From: Sulfurovum sp.
GTDB taxonomy: Bacteria; Campylobacterota; Campylobacteria; Campylobacterales; Sulfurovaceae
DNA length: 35,752 nt
Direction: 5' to 3'
Assembly: GCA_026996325.1 (NCBI GenBank)
Contig: JALWLU010000171.1
Coordinates: forward strand, 1 to 35,752
Positions 1 through 7,614 of this stretch are shown here, one piece after another. The position numbers were made by a program, and so were the translations under genes. Below the pieces are notes generated by a model, which was given only the letters and a program-made list of their open reading frames with translations, was not told where the DNA came from and did no database searches. Every line of letters begins with the position of its first letter. Position 1 is the first letter of the stretch.

Positions 1-341
1 TGATGATTGCCTATGGCTGCGGGGTTGTCGCACAGGCTCTGCTCTATTGGCAGCATCCGCTTGCCACATGGGCTGCTTTTGCATTCTTTGGGCTCTTTAC
101 GGTCGCATCGCTCAATGCCAACCGTGCCTACATCTCGCACGCAGCGGACAACCGTGGGTCGGTTTACGGTGTCTTTTATGCCGGCGTGGCACTCTTTGGC
201 GCCTTGGGTGCTTTTGTAAGCGGGCAGATATGGGAGCATTTCGACATGCCAGGCGCACTGCTCTTCTCACTTGCGGGAACAGCAGCTCTGGCACTATTGT
301 TTGCAGGAAGGGTGTTATTGCTGCAAAAGCGCTTAAATTGA
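1..341 (+). CDS. MFS-type permease, C-terminal fragment
   Basis: This is the 3' end of a gene that begins upstream of the window. The reading frame is open from the first base, with the first full codon at position 3. The visible 113 or so residues contain about three strongly hydrophobic helices, separated by a short basic/polar loop (NRAYISHAADNRGSVYG) of the kind found between late helices of major facilitator superfamily transporters. The pattern of glycine-rich helices (YAGVALFGALGAFVSGQIW) fits the last helices of an MFS drug- or metabolite-exporter. The substrate cannot be told from this piece. The family call rests on composition and loop character only, and another polytopic permease family is possible. 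Confidence 0.6.
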   Translation, partial: MIAYGCGVVAQALLYWQHPLATWAAFAFFGLFTVASLNANRAYISHAADNRGSVYGVFYAGVALFGALGAFVSGQIWEHFDMPGALLFSLAGTAALALLFAGRVLLLQKRLN

Positions 342-366
342 GGATATAGGAAATTGGAGCAATATG

Positions 367-375
367 TGCTATGAT
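367..375 (+). promoter_or_regulatory. Extended -10 promoter element upstream of the LtaS-like gene
   Basis: TGC followed by TATGAT (370-375) forms an extended -10 box. It lies about 27 bases before the ATG at 402 and just upstream of a good ribosome binding site AAAGGAG (387-393). No clear -35 is visible, which is common in this phylum. Confidence 0.4.
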
Positions 376-401
376 ACGATGCTAACAAAGGAGAGGATTG
401 T

Positions 402-2348
402 ATGAACAGGGGACGATTCAAATTTGCGGCAAACTTCATTGTGATTTTTCTGCTGGTAAGTTTCTTTACCCGCATGGTACTGCTGGCAGTGTCATTCGAT
501 CTGGCAGATACCTCACCCGTTGAGCTGCTCAAGGTCTTTGCAACAGGGATGTTTTACGACTTTGTGGCTGTGTCGTATTATCTGATCCCCTTTGTGATCT
601 ACCTGATTGTGGTACCGCGGAAGGTCTTCAACTCAAAGCTGCACAAGGTTATTGCCCTGCTGGTATACTTTGCGGTGATCTATTCGGTCATCTTCAACGG
701 TTTCAGTGAGTACTTCTTCTGGGAGGAGTTTGGCAAACGTTTCAACTTCATCGCTGTCGACTATCTTGTCTATACCCATGAAGTGATCCATAATATCCTT
801 GAGTCCTATCCGATTCCGCTGCTGCTGGCAATCATTCTGCTGATCACTGCGGCACTCTTCTATGCTAACCATAAAAAGAGCGGCCTGCATCATGAGGCAT
901 TCTCATGTGACATGCCTTTCGTGCAGCGTCTGAAGATAGGCGGTATCTACCTTGCACTGCCGCTACTCTTTTTCGTTATGCTCGACAAACAGACTCTGGC
1001 AGAGCGCATTCCCAACAAATTCGACCAGGAGCTGGCCAAGAACGGCCTCTATTCGCTCTTCAGTGCGTTCAGGCATAATGAACTCGACTATGAGGAGTTT
1101 TACAAGACACTTGATGACAAGAGTGTATTCGGACGTCTTCGCACACTGCTCAAACGTGACAATGCGCACTTTGTCTCCGATGAGCTGTACGATATTACCA
1201 GAGAGGTGCATTACGGGGGAAGCCCCCAGAAGCACAATGTCATTCTCATTATGGTCGAAAGTCTCAGTGCGGAGTATCTGGGGGCATTCGGTGACAAGCG
1301 CGGATTGACACCGCACCTGGATGCGTTGAGCAAAAAATCGCTCTTCTTTACCAATCTCTATGCCACTGGAACGCGGACAGTACGCGGAATGGAAGCTGTC
1401 ACCCTCTCGCTGCCGCCGACTCCCGGACGCAGTATCGTCAAACGTCCGGACTGTCAGGGGCTGGACTCAGCCGGTGTGGTGTTTGGCAAGCTGGGGTATG
1501 AGAACAAGTTCATCTATGCAGGACACGGCTACTTCGACAACATGAACTACTTCTTCTCCAGTAACGGTTTCAAGGTTATCGATCGTTTCGATTTTGCCGA
1601 TAATGAAGTGACTTTTGCCAATGTATGGGGGGTATGTGACGAAGATCTGCTGAACAAGGTTGCCAAAGAGGCGGACAGATCCTATAGCAACGGAAAGCCT
1701 TTTTTCAGTTTTGTCATGACCACCTCAAACCACCGCCCTTTTACCTATCCGGATGGCAGGATAGATATTCCCTCCCATACAGGACGTGACGGAGGCGTGA
1801 AATATACCGACTATGCAATCAACAAGTTCCTTGAAGAGGCAAAAAGCAAACCCTGGTTTGACAATACCATTTTCGTTATTGTTGCAGACCACAACGGCGG
1901 CAGTGCCGGAAAGACAGCGCTGCCGGTATGGCGCTACAGGATACCGCTGATCATCTATGCGCCCAAGCTGATTACGCCGAGAAAGATTGACAGGCTTGCT
2001 TCACAGATCGATGTGGTACCGACACTGCTTGGACTTTTGAACCAGAGTTACGAGGCGAAATTCTATGGTGACGATATCCTCAGAGATGACCATAAAGAGC
2101 GGGCTTTCATCGGGAACTATCAGAAGCTGGGACTGCTAAGAGAGGATGCCTTGACGGTACTTTCTCCTGATAAAACAGTACAACGCTACCGCATCGAAAA
2201 GCAGACACTCTACAGTGTGAAATATACGGAGGAGAAGCCAAAAGAGGCAGATGTCAACGATACTGTCAGCTACTATCAGAGTGCCAGCTGGCTCTACAAA
2301 CACCATTTGCTTGGTGATGAAAACCGCTCCAAGCAAACAGCTCAGTAG
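402..2348 (+). CDS. LtaS/phosphoglycerol-transferase-like membrane sulfatase-fold protein
   Basis: A 648-residue inner-membrane protein with about five hydrophobic segments in the first 200 residues and a large periplasmic alkaline-phosphatase-superfamily domain from about residue 275 to 575. The domain opens with NVILIMVESLSAEY (E near 285 expected as a metal ligand). It carries TGTRTVRG, where Thr326 aligns with the LtaS nucleophile, and ends with VADHNG at 494-499 (D496 and H497 expected metal ligands). This is the architecture of lipoteichoic acid synthase and of Gram-negative phosphoglycerol transferases that decorate periplasmic glucans or surface glycans. Since this is a Gram-negative lineage, phosphoglycerol or phosphoethanolamine transfer to an envelope glycan is more likely than lipoteichoic acid synthesis. 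It overlaps the convergent ruvX tail to tail by 7 bases. The start has a strong AAAGGAG ribosome binding site. Confidence 0.85.
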   Translation: MNRGRFKFAANFIVIFLLVSFFTRMVLLAVSFDLADTSPVELLKVFATGMFYDFVAVSYYLIPFVIYLIVVPRKVFNSKLHKVIALLVYFAVIYSVIFNGFSEYFFWEEFGKRFNFIAVDYLVYTHEVIHNILESYPIPLLLAIILLITAALFYANHKKSGLHHEAFSCDMPFVQRLKIGGIYLALPLLFFVMLDKQTLAERIPNKFDQELAKNGLYSLFSAFRHNELDYEEFYKTLDDKSVFGRLRTLLKRDNAHFVSDELYDITREVHYGGSPQKHNVILIMVESLSAEYLGAFGDKRGLTPHLDALSKKSLFFTNLYATGTRTVRGMEAVTLSLPPTPGRSIVKRPDCQGLDSAGVVFGKLGYENKFIYAGHGYFDNMNYFFSSNGFKVIDRFDFADNEVTFANVWGVCDEDLLNKVAKEADRSYSNGKPFFSFVMTTSNHRPFTYPDGRIDIPSHTGRDGGVKYTDYAINKFLEEAKSKPWFDNTIFVIVADHNGGSAGKTALPVWRYRIPLIIYAPKLITPRKIDRLASQIDVVPTLLGLLNQSYEAKFYGDDILRDDHKERAFIGNYQKLGLLREDALTVLSPDKTVQRYRIEKQTLYSVKYTEEKPKEADVNDTVSYYQSASWLYKHHLLGDENRSKQTAQ

Positions 2349-2731
2349 ATACCAAGGTAACGTTCGAGAATGATCTTGGCGGCGATGGAGTCGACCCTGC
2401 CGTCTTTTTTGTGCCGAAACTGTCCTGCGGTAAGCTCCTGCGCTTCGAAACTGCTTCCCTGTTCGTCCTGGTAGACCACCGGAATGTTAAGTTCAAGCAG
2501 TCCGACAAAGTGCCTGATGCGCCGTTCCATCTCCGCTTCGCTGGAACCACCTTTAGGCATCCCTACCACCAGTTTTTCAATCTCCCACTCCTTTAAAAAG
2601 GCTTTCACATCGCGTGCGGCCTGGTTGCGGTTCTTTCTGAGTATGGCATTCTGGGGCAGCACGATCTTTCCGTCCAGGCAGATGGCTGTGCCGATGCGTT
2701 TGAGTCCGACGTCGATACTTGCTGTTTTCAT
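2342..2731 (-). CDS. ruvX: RuvX/YqgF family pre-16S rRNA nuclease
   Basis: A 129-residue RNase H-fold protein of the YqgF/RuvX family, involved in 16S rRNA 5'-end maturation (also called a putative Holliday junction resolvase). The N-terminus MKTASIDVGLKRIGTA has the family signature DxGxKRIG. The middle contains VVGMPKGGSSEAE, and the C-terminal part has YQDEQGSS and the VDSIAAKIILERYL helix. The length agrees with the family norm of about 125-140. An upstream in-frame ATG would add 15 residues, but they have no counterpart in the family and would lie over the promoter-like TATACT, so the start at 2731 is preferred. No Shine-Dalgarno is visible before it. Confidence 0.9.
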   Translation of the reverse strand: MKTASIDVGLKRIGTAICLDGKIVLPQNAILRKNRNQAARDVKAFLKEWEIEKLVVGMPKGGSSEAEMERRIRHFVGLLELNIPVVYQDEQGSSFEAQELTAGQFRHKKDGRVDSIAAKIILERYLGIY

Positions 2732-2737
2732 AGTGAA

Positions 2738-2746
2738 AGTATAGCA
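2738..2746 (-). promoter_or_regulatory. Extended -10 element directly before ruvX
   Basis: On the minus strand TGC-TATACT (TATACT at 2743-2738) is a good extended -10 box. A transcript starting 6-8 bases downstream would begin almost on the ruvX ATG at 2731, which implies a leaderless or nearly leaderless message if the element is used. Confidence 0.35.
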
Positions 2747-2828
2747 AAATCCGTTACGTTGCCAGGTGTATGGCAAGGTGATAATATTTATTTATGTTTT
2801 TGGGGGAGTTTTTTTTATCTTGTTGGTG

Positions 2829-2834
2829 TAAAAT
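2829..2834 (+). promoter_or_regulatory. Possible -10 element for the hybrid kinase gene
   Basis: TAAAAT sits downstream of a T-rich tract (GAGTTTTTTTTATCTTG) and about 20 bases before the ATG at 2855. The gene has a TTGGAGG ribosome binding site at 2841-2847. The box is weak, so this is tentative. Confidence 0.3.
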
Positions 2835-2854
2835 AGCATTTTGGAGGTTGTACT

Positions 2855-5002
2855 ATGAAGAAACTGTTTATTGTCTATTGTAGCGGTGCGGCTACACTGC
2901 TGTTTGCCGGAACGGCTGTTACCTCTGTGGAGGATACATTTTGGGTCTGGGTGGCACTTTTTGCACTTGCCGTCATTGGTGTTCTGATCCTGTTCGTTTC
3001 GTCACGCCATACGAAAAAGATAGAGCAGATGCATCAGGATATGCTTGAAAGACAGAAAGAGATCGAACGCTCACAGACACTCTTTTTGGCAAATATCAGT
3101 GAGAATATCCATGAGATTATTGCAAAGAACTATCAGGATGCCGCATTTACTCCGGATACGGAAGAGGAGCCGCAGAGGGCACTTCCCAAAGCAAAACGCC
3201 GTAAACTGGTCGATGTAACCAATGACCTTATCGAGTTTCTGAGACTCAAGTCCAAAAAAGTCGAAATTACACATGAAAAGTTCAACCTTAACAATGTGCT
3301 CAATGAGGTCTCCGGTTCTGTCTGCTCGCAATTCAAAGGGAGTGAAGTAGAACTGGTTTTCGATATCGACTCCAACATCCCGCGTTATCTTATTGGCGAT
3401 GCACGTAATCTTGAAAAGACGCTCAATAACCTTCTGGAGTATGTACTCAGCGAGGTCGACAGCGGTGAGGTGACGCTCGAGATAGCGATGTTCGGCAACT
3501 ATGAAGAGCAGATAGAACTGCAGTTCAAGCTCAGTGACCGGGGGCAGGGGCTGAATGAAGCACAGCTGGAGTCCCTTTTTACTCCAACCTATGATGAGGA
3601 GAGCAAGACCTACACCGGTCTTGGGCTTTTCGTTGCCAAATCGCTGACAGAGATGATGCAGGGGGAGCTGGTGGTCGACAGTGTTCCGGGCAAGGGAACG
3701 ACCTTTACGCTGACCCTGCCATTTGAGATGCTCGATCCTGGCAACCGGCGTAACTACAGACTTCCTGATAAGGTCCTCACGGCCAAAAATGTTTTCATTG
3801 TCGACAGAAACTACAACTCCGCCCTGGCGATCAAAAAGATGTTCGCCTATTTTCGTCATGATGTCAAGGTCGTCACCAATGAGGAGTTCCTCGGCAAGAT
3901 GCACAACCTGACTCCTTATGATATTATTGTGCTTGACGAGTCTCTTTTCAAGCCGCGTCTGGTCGAATATCTTGAAAAGCTGAAAAAAGAGAAGGATCTC
4001 AAGGTTATTGCGCTTAATTCACTCCTGCAGAAAGATGAGCAGGAGGAACATTCCGAAGTCGTTGACAAGATTTTGAGTAAACCGGCGAACCAGGAGCGTG
4101 TCTTTGAGCTTATTATCAATCTTTTTACGCCGCAACGTATTCAAAAGAGCAGGGAGGAGGAGAAGAGTCAGGATACCTATGGGCTTACCTACCGTGGTGA
4201 AATCCAGGAGGCTCCGCATATTACGCAGGAGAGTTTCCGTGAATTCTCAGGGAAGCGTCTGCTGATAGTCGAAGATGATATCATTAACCAGAAAGTACTG
4301 ACAAACATACTCAAGGTATCGGGTATGAAGATAGAGATCGCCAACAACGGGCGAGAAGCGGTCAACAAAGTCAAGGAGAGCATCGATCCTTTCGATCTTG
4401 TTCTGATGGATATCAACATGCCGGTCATGGATGGGTATGTCGCAACACAGATGATACGGCTTGAGAGCGAATATGACAATCTGCCAATCGTCGCCTTTAC
4501 CGCACTCGCCCTTGAGAGTGAACGGGAGAAGATATTCAACAGCGGTATGAACGCCTTCCTGACAAAACCGCTCAATATCGGCAAGCTCTATACGGTATTC
4601 AAGATGTATATGCCGGGCAGTACGACACAGCAGCAGAGAGCACAGGAGCGTAAGGTGATTGACAGCAGTGTGCTCGATATCGCCAAAGGGGTCGGATATG
4701 CAAACGGCAACGAAGGGTTCTATATGGAGATTCTGCAGGAGTTCCTGGACGCCTACGGGAACAGTAGTGCACTCTTTGCCAAACTGGTCCGGGAGCACCG
4801 CTATGAGCAGCTGAAGATGCTCTGCCTGGATATGAAAGGGCTTACAGGCAGTATCGGTGCGATACAGATGTACCAGCTGATTGCCAAAGTGCATCAGAAG
4901 GTGATCTATCATCAGGAGGAGATGCTTACAGAGTATATCGAGGCCTATGAAAAGGAGCTTGGACGCTTGCGAAGTGAAATTGAACGCTATCTGGCGCTTT
5001 GA
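2855..5002 (+). CDS. Hybrid histidine kinase-like protein with degenerate phosphotransfer sites
   Basis: A 715-residue protein laid out as a hybrid sensor kinase. It has two transmembrane helices (about 5-22 and 31-50) with almost no periplasmic sensor, a coiled coil (55-76), a HisKA-like segment, a HATPase domain (about 145-290), receiver 1 (about 308-430), receiver 2 (about 470-590) and a C-terminal Hpt-like helical bundle (about 605-710). Receiver 2 is canonical (VEDD near the start, D519 in LVLMDINMP, K in LTKP). Receiver 1 keeps D361 and a KP motif but has VDRN instead of an acidic pair. In contrast, the H-box FLANISENIHE has Glu83 where the phospho-His should be, the N-box NNLLEYV has Tyr196 in place of the Mg-binding Asn, and the Hpt motif reads CLDMKG, with Leu658 at the expected His. 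The G-boxes DRGQGL and GLGL remain. It may be a pseudokinase scaffold or a receiver phosphorylated by another kinase. Confidence 0.85.
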   Translation: MKKLFIVYCSGAATLLFAGTAVTSVEDTFWVWVALFALAVIGVLILFVSSRHTKKIEQMHQDMLERQKEIERSQTLFLANISENIHEIIAKNYQDAAFTPDTEEEPQRALPKAKRRKLVDVTNDLIEFLRLKSKKVEITHEKFNLNNVLNEVSGSVCSQFKGSEVELVFDIDSNIPRYLIGDARNLEKTLNNLLEYVLSEVDSGEVTLEIAMFGNYEEQIELQFKLSDRGQGLNEAQLESLFTPTYDEESKTYTGLGLFVAKSLTEMMQGELVVDSVPGKGTTFTLTLPFEMLDPGNRRNYRLPDKVLTAKNVFIVDRNYNSALAIKKMFAYFRHDVKVVTNEEFLGKMHNLTPYDIIVLDESLFKPRLVEYLEKLKKEKDLKVIALNSLLQKDEQEEHSEVVDKILSKPANQERVFELIINLFTPQRIQKSREEEKSQDTYGLTYRGEIQEAPHITQESFREFSGKRLLIVEDDIINQKVLTNILKVSGMKIEIANNGREAVNKVKESIDPFDLVLMDINMPVMDGYVATQMIRLESEYDNLPIVAFTALALESEREKIFNSGMNAFLTKPLNIGKLYTVFKMYMPGSTTQQQRAQERKVIDSSVLDIAKGVGYANGNEGFYMEILQEFLDAYGNSSALFAKLVREHRYEQLKMLCLDMKGLTGSIGAIQMYQLIAKVHQKVIYHQEEMLTEYIEAYEKELGRLRSEIERYLAL

Positions 5003-5020
5003 CCGGATGTCAAACAGCCA

Positions 5021-5911
5021 CTATCGTATTTCAGCGATAAAGGCATCCTTCTGAATGCTTTGGCGTATCTTTTCCCGCACAGGGAGTGTTTCAGCCCTGG
5101 TGGCATACGGCCCGATCAGCAGTTTGTTGATCGTCTGCCCGTTACGCGGGAAGCTGATGATTTTGTAGTGCAGTCCCGCACGGTTAATCTTGTAGAGAAG
5201 ATCCGCCTTGGGACGTCCCACAAAGGAGCCGACCTGCACATAGTAGTGTCCTGTTTTGCCTTTGGGTTCGAGCTGGCGCATCGGTGCCTGAATGACGATG
5301 GCCTTTCCTTTGTCCCGGGAGGCGGTAGATGCAGTTTTTTTCTCAGAGGATGAGACTGTTTTTGTGCTTTGCCATGGCTTCTGTGCCTGTGCAACCCGGA
5401 ACTTCTCCTCAGGAAGGTATCTGCGGCAGACACGTAACCGCTTCTTATAGTAGGGAGAAGTGAAGAGGTTGGAGTAGACTACCTCTTTTTTTGTGGTGCT
5501 TGCATGGGTGAACCAGCCATCTCCCAGATACATTCCCACATGGGTGATCTTTCTGGGGTGTCGTCTGTCGGTGGCAAAGAAGATCAGGTCACCATACTGC
5601 AGTTCATTCACTTTTACCTTTTTGCCCACCTTCGCCTGCTCTCTTGCCACACGCGGGATCTCGATACCCATTGAGCCGTACATATAGTAGGTAAATCCAG
5701 AACAGTCGAAGCGGTCGGGCCCCTCTTCGGCCCATACATAGGGGCTTCCCTGCAGCTGTTTGACCATCTTTTCGAGGTTCTTTCTGTCCGGTGTATAGCG
5801 TACTTTTGGTTTGATCACTTCATAATGGGGGTTCTTGGGATAGGGGTCGGGCTTACAGCCTGTAATGAAAAAGAGAGAAAAGGTGGCTGCGGCAAGATAA
5901 AGAGGTTTCAT
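5021..5911 (-). CDS. NlpC/P60 family lipoprotein endopeptidase with C-terminal SPOR domain
   Basis: A 296-residue predicted outer-membrane or periplasmic lipoprotein. The signal peptide ends in the lipobox ITGC (Cys19), which fixes the start at 5911 rather than an ATG six codons upstream. An NlpC/P60 cysteine peptidase domain (about 45-165) carries the nucleophile in FDCSG (Cys70), His124 in THVG and His136 in THAS, so the full Cys-His-His triad is present. A basic linker follows, then a SPOR domain (about 224-296, starting HYYVQVGSF) that in this family binds denuded peptidoglycan at division sites. The likely role is cleavage of peptide crosslinks in peptidoglycan. It is the last gene of the minus-strand run and is paralogous to its upstream neighbour. 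The gap to the convergent kinase gene is 18 bases. Confidence 0.9.
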   Translation of the reverse strand: MKPLYLAAATFSLFFITGCKPDPYPKNPHYEVIKPKVRYTPDRKNLEKMVKQLQGSPYVWAEEGPDRFDCSGFTYYMYGSMGIEIPRVAREQAKVGKKVKVNELQYGDLIFFATDRRHPRKITHVGMYLGDGWFTHASTTKKEVVYSNLFTSPYYKKRLRVCRRYLPEEKFRVAQAQKPWQSTKTVSSSEKKTASTASRDKGKAIVIQAPMRQLEPKGKTGHYYVQVGSFVGRPKADLLYKINRAGLHYKIISFPRNGQTINKLLIGPYATRAETLPVREKIRQSIQKDAFIAEIR

Positions 5912-5953
5912 GGGGCAATTATAGAACACTCCTCTTTAAAGCAAGGCGCAACG

Positions 5954-6583
5954 CTAACCGTGTCTTGGTACGGCACGCTTTGGCAGTCCCTTGTCAGGTG
6001 TCCATGGGGTTGTATAGCGCATGCTCGTCTCCCCCATCTTCTGCAGCGGTGCATCGCAGTTCATGTATTTTTTGCGTTCATCCAGGCTGAGGTAGCGGCG
6101 GCATACTTTGATACGGCGCATATATTTGGGCTCTTCCCTGAAGTTTGTCAGGGTAACCCTGCGTTTTTTGCTGCTGGCTTCTGCAAACCAGCCGTTGCCA
6201 AGGTAGATGCCGACATGACTGATACGCCTGCTGCGTCTGTTGGTGCTGCCAAAGAAGATAAGGTCACCATATTCAAGCTCCTTGAAGCTCACCTTTTTTC
6301 CAACTTTCGCCTGCTCACTGGCAGTACGGGGGATCTCGATACCCATTTTGTTGTAGATGTTGTAGGTCAATCCCGAGCAGTCGAAGGCGTGCGGCCCCTC
6401 TTCGGCCCAGACGTAGGGTTTGCCAAGATAGGAGTCCAGCAGCGCCTGAATGTTCTTTCGGTTCGGTTTGCAGACGGGTTCTGGTTTGATGATATCGTAG
6501 TTGGGGTAGTGGTAGGGTTTTTTTTCGGCACAGCCCTGTAGCAGTAAAAGTGCAGCAAAGAGATAGAGGAGCAGTTTGGGCAT
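5954..6583 (-). CDS. NlpC/P60 family lipoprotein, paralogue with altered catalytic triad
   Basis: A 209-residue lipoprotein with signal peptide and lipobox LQGC (Cys18). The start at 6583 is set by this signal peptide and by an AAGGGGG ribosome binding site that overlaps the queA stop. The NlpC/P60 domain (about 45-160) is closely related to the next gene: both contain PYVWAEEGP and FDCSG and the MGIEIPR segment. Cys69 and His123 (SHVG) are present, but the third triad position, His in the paralogue (FTHAS), is Glu135 here (FAEAS). There is no SPOR domain. The gene begins 11 bases after queA and is followed by the SPOR-containing paralogue, so both are probably co-transcribed with tatBC-queA. 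The protein may be a divergent peptidase or have weak activity. Confidence 0.85.
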   Translation of the reverse strand: MPKLLLYLFAALLLLQGCAEKKPYHYPNYDIIKPEPVCKPNRKNIQALLDSYLGKPYVWAEEGPHAFDCSGLTYNIYNKMGIEIPRTASEQAKVGKKVSFKELEYGDLIFFGSTNRRSRRISHVGIYLGNGWFAEASSKKRRVTLTNFREEPKYMRRIKVCRRYLSLDERKKYMNCDAPLQKMGETSMRYTTPWTPDKGLPKRAVPRHG

Positions 6584-6594
6584 GAAGGACCCCC

Positions 6595-7614
6595 TTAAAG
6601 GATGAGCATTGCGTCTCCGTAGGAGAAGAACCGGTAACGGTGTGCAACTGCCTCTTTGTACAATTGTAACGTTTTTTCTCTTCCGATAAAAGCGCTCACG
6701 AGCATTATGAGCGTACTCTTTGGCAAATGGAAATTGGTGAGCAGATGGGTGACACGCTGCGGGGGATTGTGAGGGTTGAGAAAGAGGTCGCATTCCCCTT
6801 CGGTTTTTCCGGTGCGGACATAATATTCAATGGTGCGTGTTACGGTCGTGCCGATTGCCAGTACCGGCACACTTGTGTCCAATACGGCTGCCGCCTCCTT
6901 TGGGATATGAAAGTACTCTGAGTGCATTGGGTGGTCGAGAATGTTGTCAGCTTCGACAGGTTTGAAGGTGCCCGCACCCACATGGAGTGTCAGGGTGTGG
7001 GTAGGGTGTGCAGCTTTAAGTGCTGTAATGAGCTCCGGTGTAAAATGCAGTGATGCTGTGGGAGCTGCGACCGCACCGGCTTCTTTGGCGAAGAGCGTCT
7101 GGTAGTCACGCTCGTCGCTTTTTCTGTCTGAGCGCTGCATATAGGGCGGCAGGGGAAGGTGCCCGATTGCATCGAGCAGCTGTACCAGTCTCTCGAAGCG
7201 CACCGCCTCGCCGTTGCGGCTGAAGGTGACGACGCGTGAACCATCTTTGTTGAGTCTCTCGACTGTGGCGACAAGGTCTTCATCAAAAAAGAGCCGTGTG
7301 CCTTCATGCACCTTTCCGCGTATCATAACCAGGGAGCGGTAGGCATCGAGACTTTTGTTGAAAAGAAGCTCCACCTTCCCGCCGCTCTCTTTTTTGCCGA
7401 AGATGCGCGCTTTGATGACACGGGTGTCGTTCAAAAAGACATCACACTCGGGAAGAAAGTCGAGCAGATGTCGGAAGGTGGTATGGGTTACGGTGTCGCT
7501 TTTTCGGTCGTAGACAAGCAGCTTAGCCCTGTCTCTGGGGTAGACCGGCTCCGAGGCGATAAGCTCGCCTGGCAGGTCGTAGTCGTAACTTGCCGTCAGC
7601 AGTTCGGCGGACAT
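6595..7614 (-). CDS. queA: S-adenosylmethionine:tRNA ribosyltransferase-isomerase
   Basis: A 339-residue enzyme that transfers and isomerises the ribosyl moiety of SAM onto preQ1-modified tRNA to give epoxyqueuosine. The N-terminus contains YDLPGELIASEPVYPRDRAK and the family sequence VFLNDTRVIKAR. The middle has LPLPPYM and AVAAPTASLHF, and the C-terminal third has LHVGAGTFKPV, MHSEYF and TNFHLPKSTLIMLVSAF, all QueA hallmarks. The ATG at 7614 directly abuts the tatC stop codon, with no base between them, so the two are translationally coupled. Campylobacter has the same tatC-queA order. The enzyme is cytoplasmic. Confidence 0.97.
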   Translation of the reverse strand: MSAELLTASYDYDLPGELIASEPVYPRDRAKLLVYDRKSDTVTHTTFRHLLDFLPECDVFLNDTRVIKARIFGKKESGGKVELLFNKSLDAYRSLVMIRGKVHEGTRLFFDEDLVATVERLNKDGSRVVTFSRNGEAVRFERLVQLLDAIGHLPLPPYMQRSDRKSDERDYQTLFAKEAGAVAAPTASLHFTPELITALKAAHPTHTLTLHVGAGTFKPVEADNILDHPMHSEYFHIPKEAAAVLDTSVPVLAIGTTVTRTIEYYVRTGKTEGECDLFLNPHNPPQRVTHLLTNFHLPKSTLIMLVSAFIGREKTLQLYKEAVAHRYRFFSYGDAMLIL

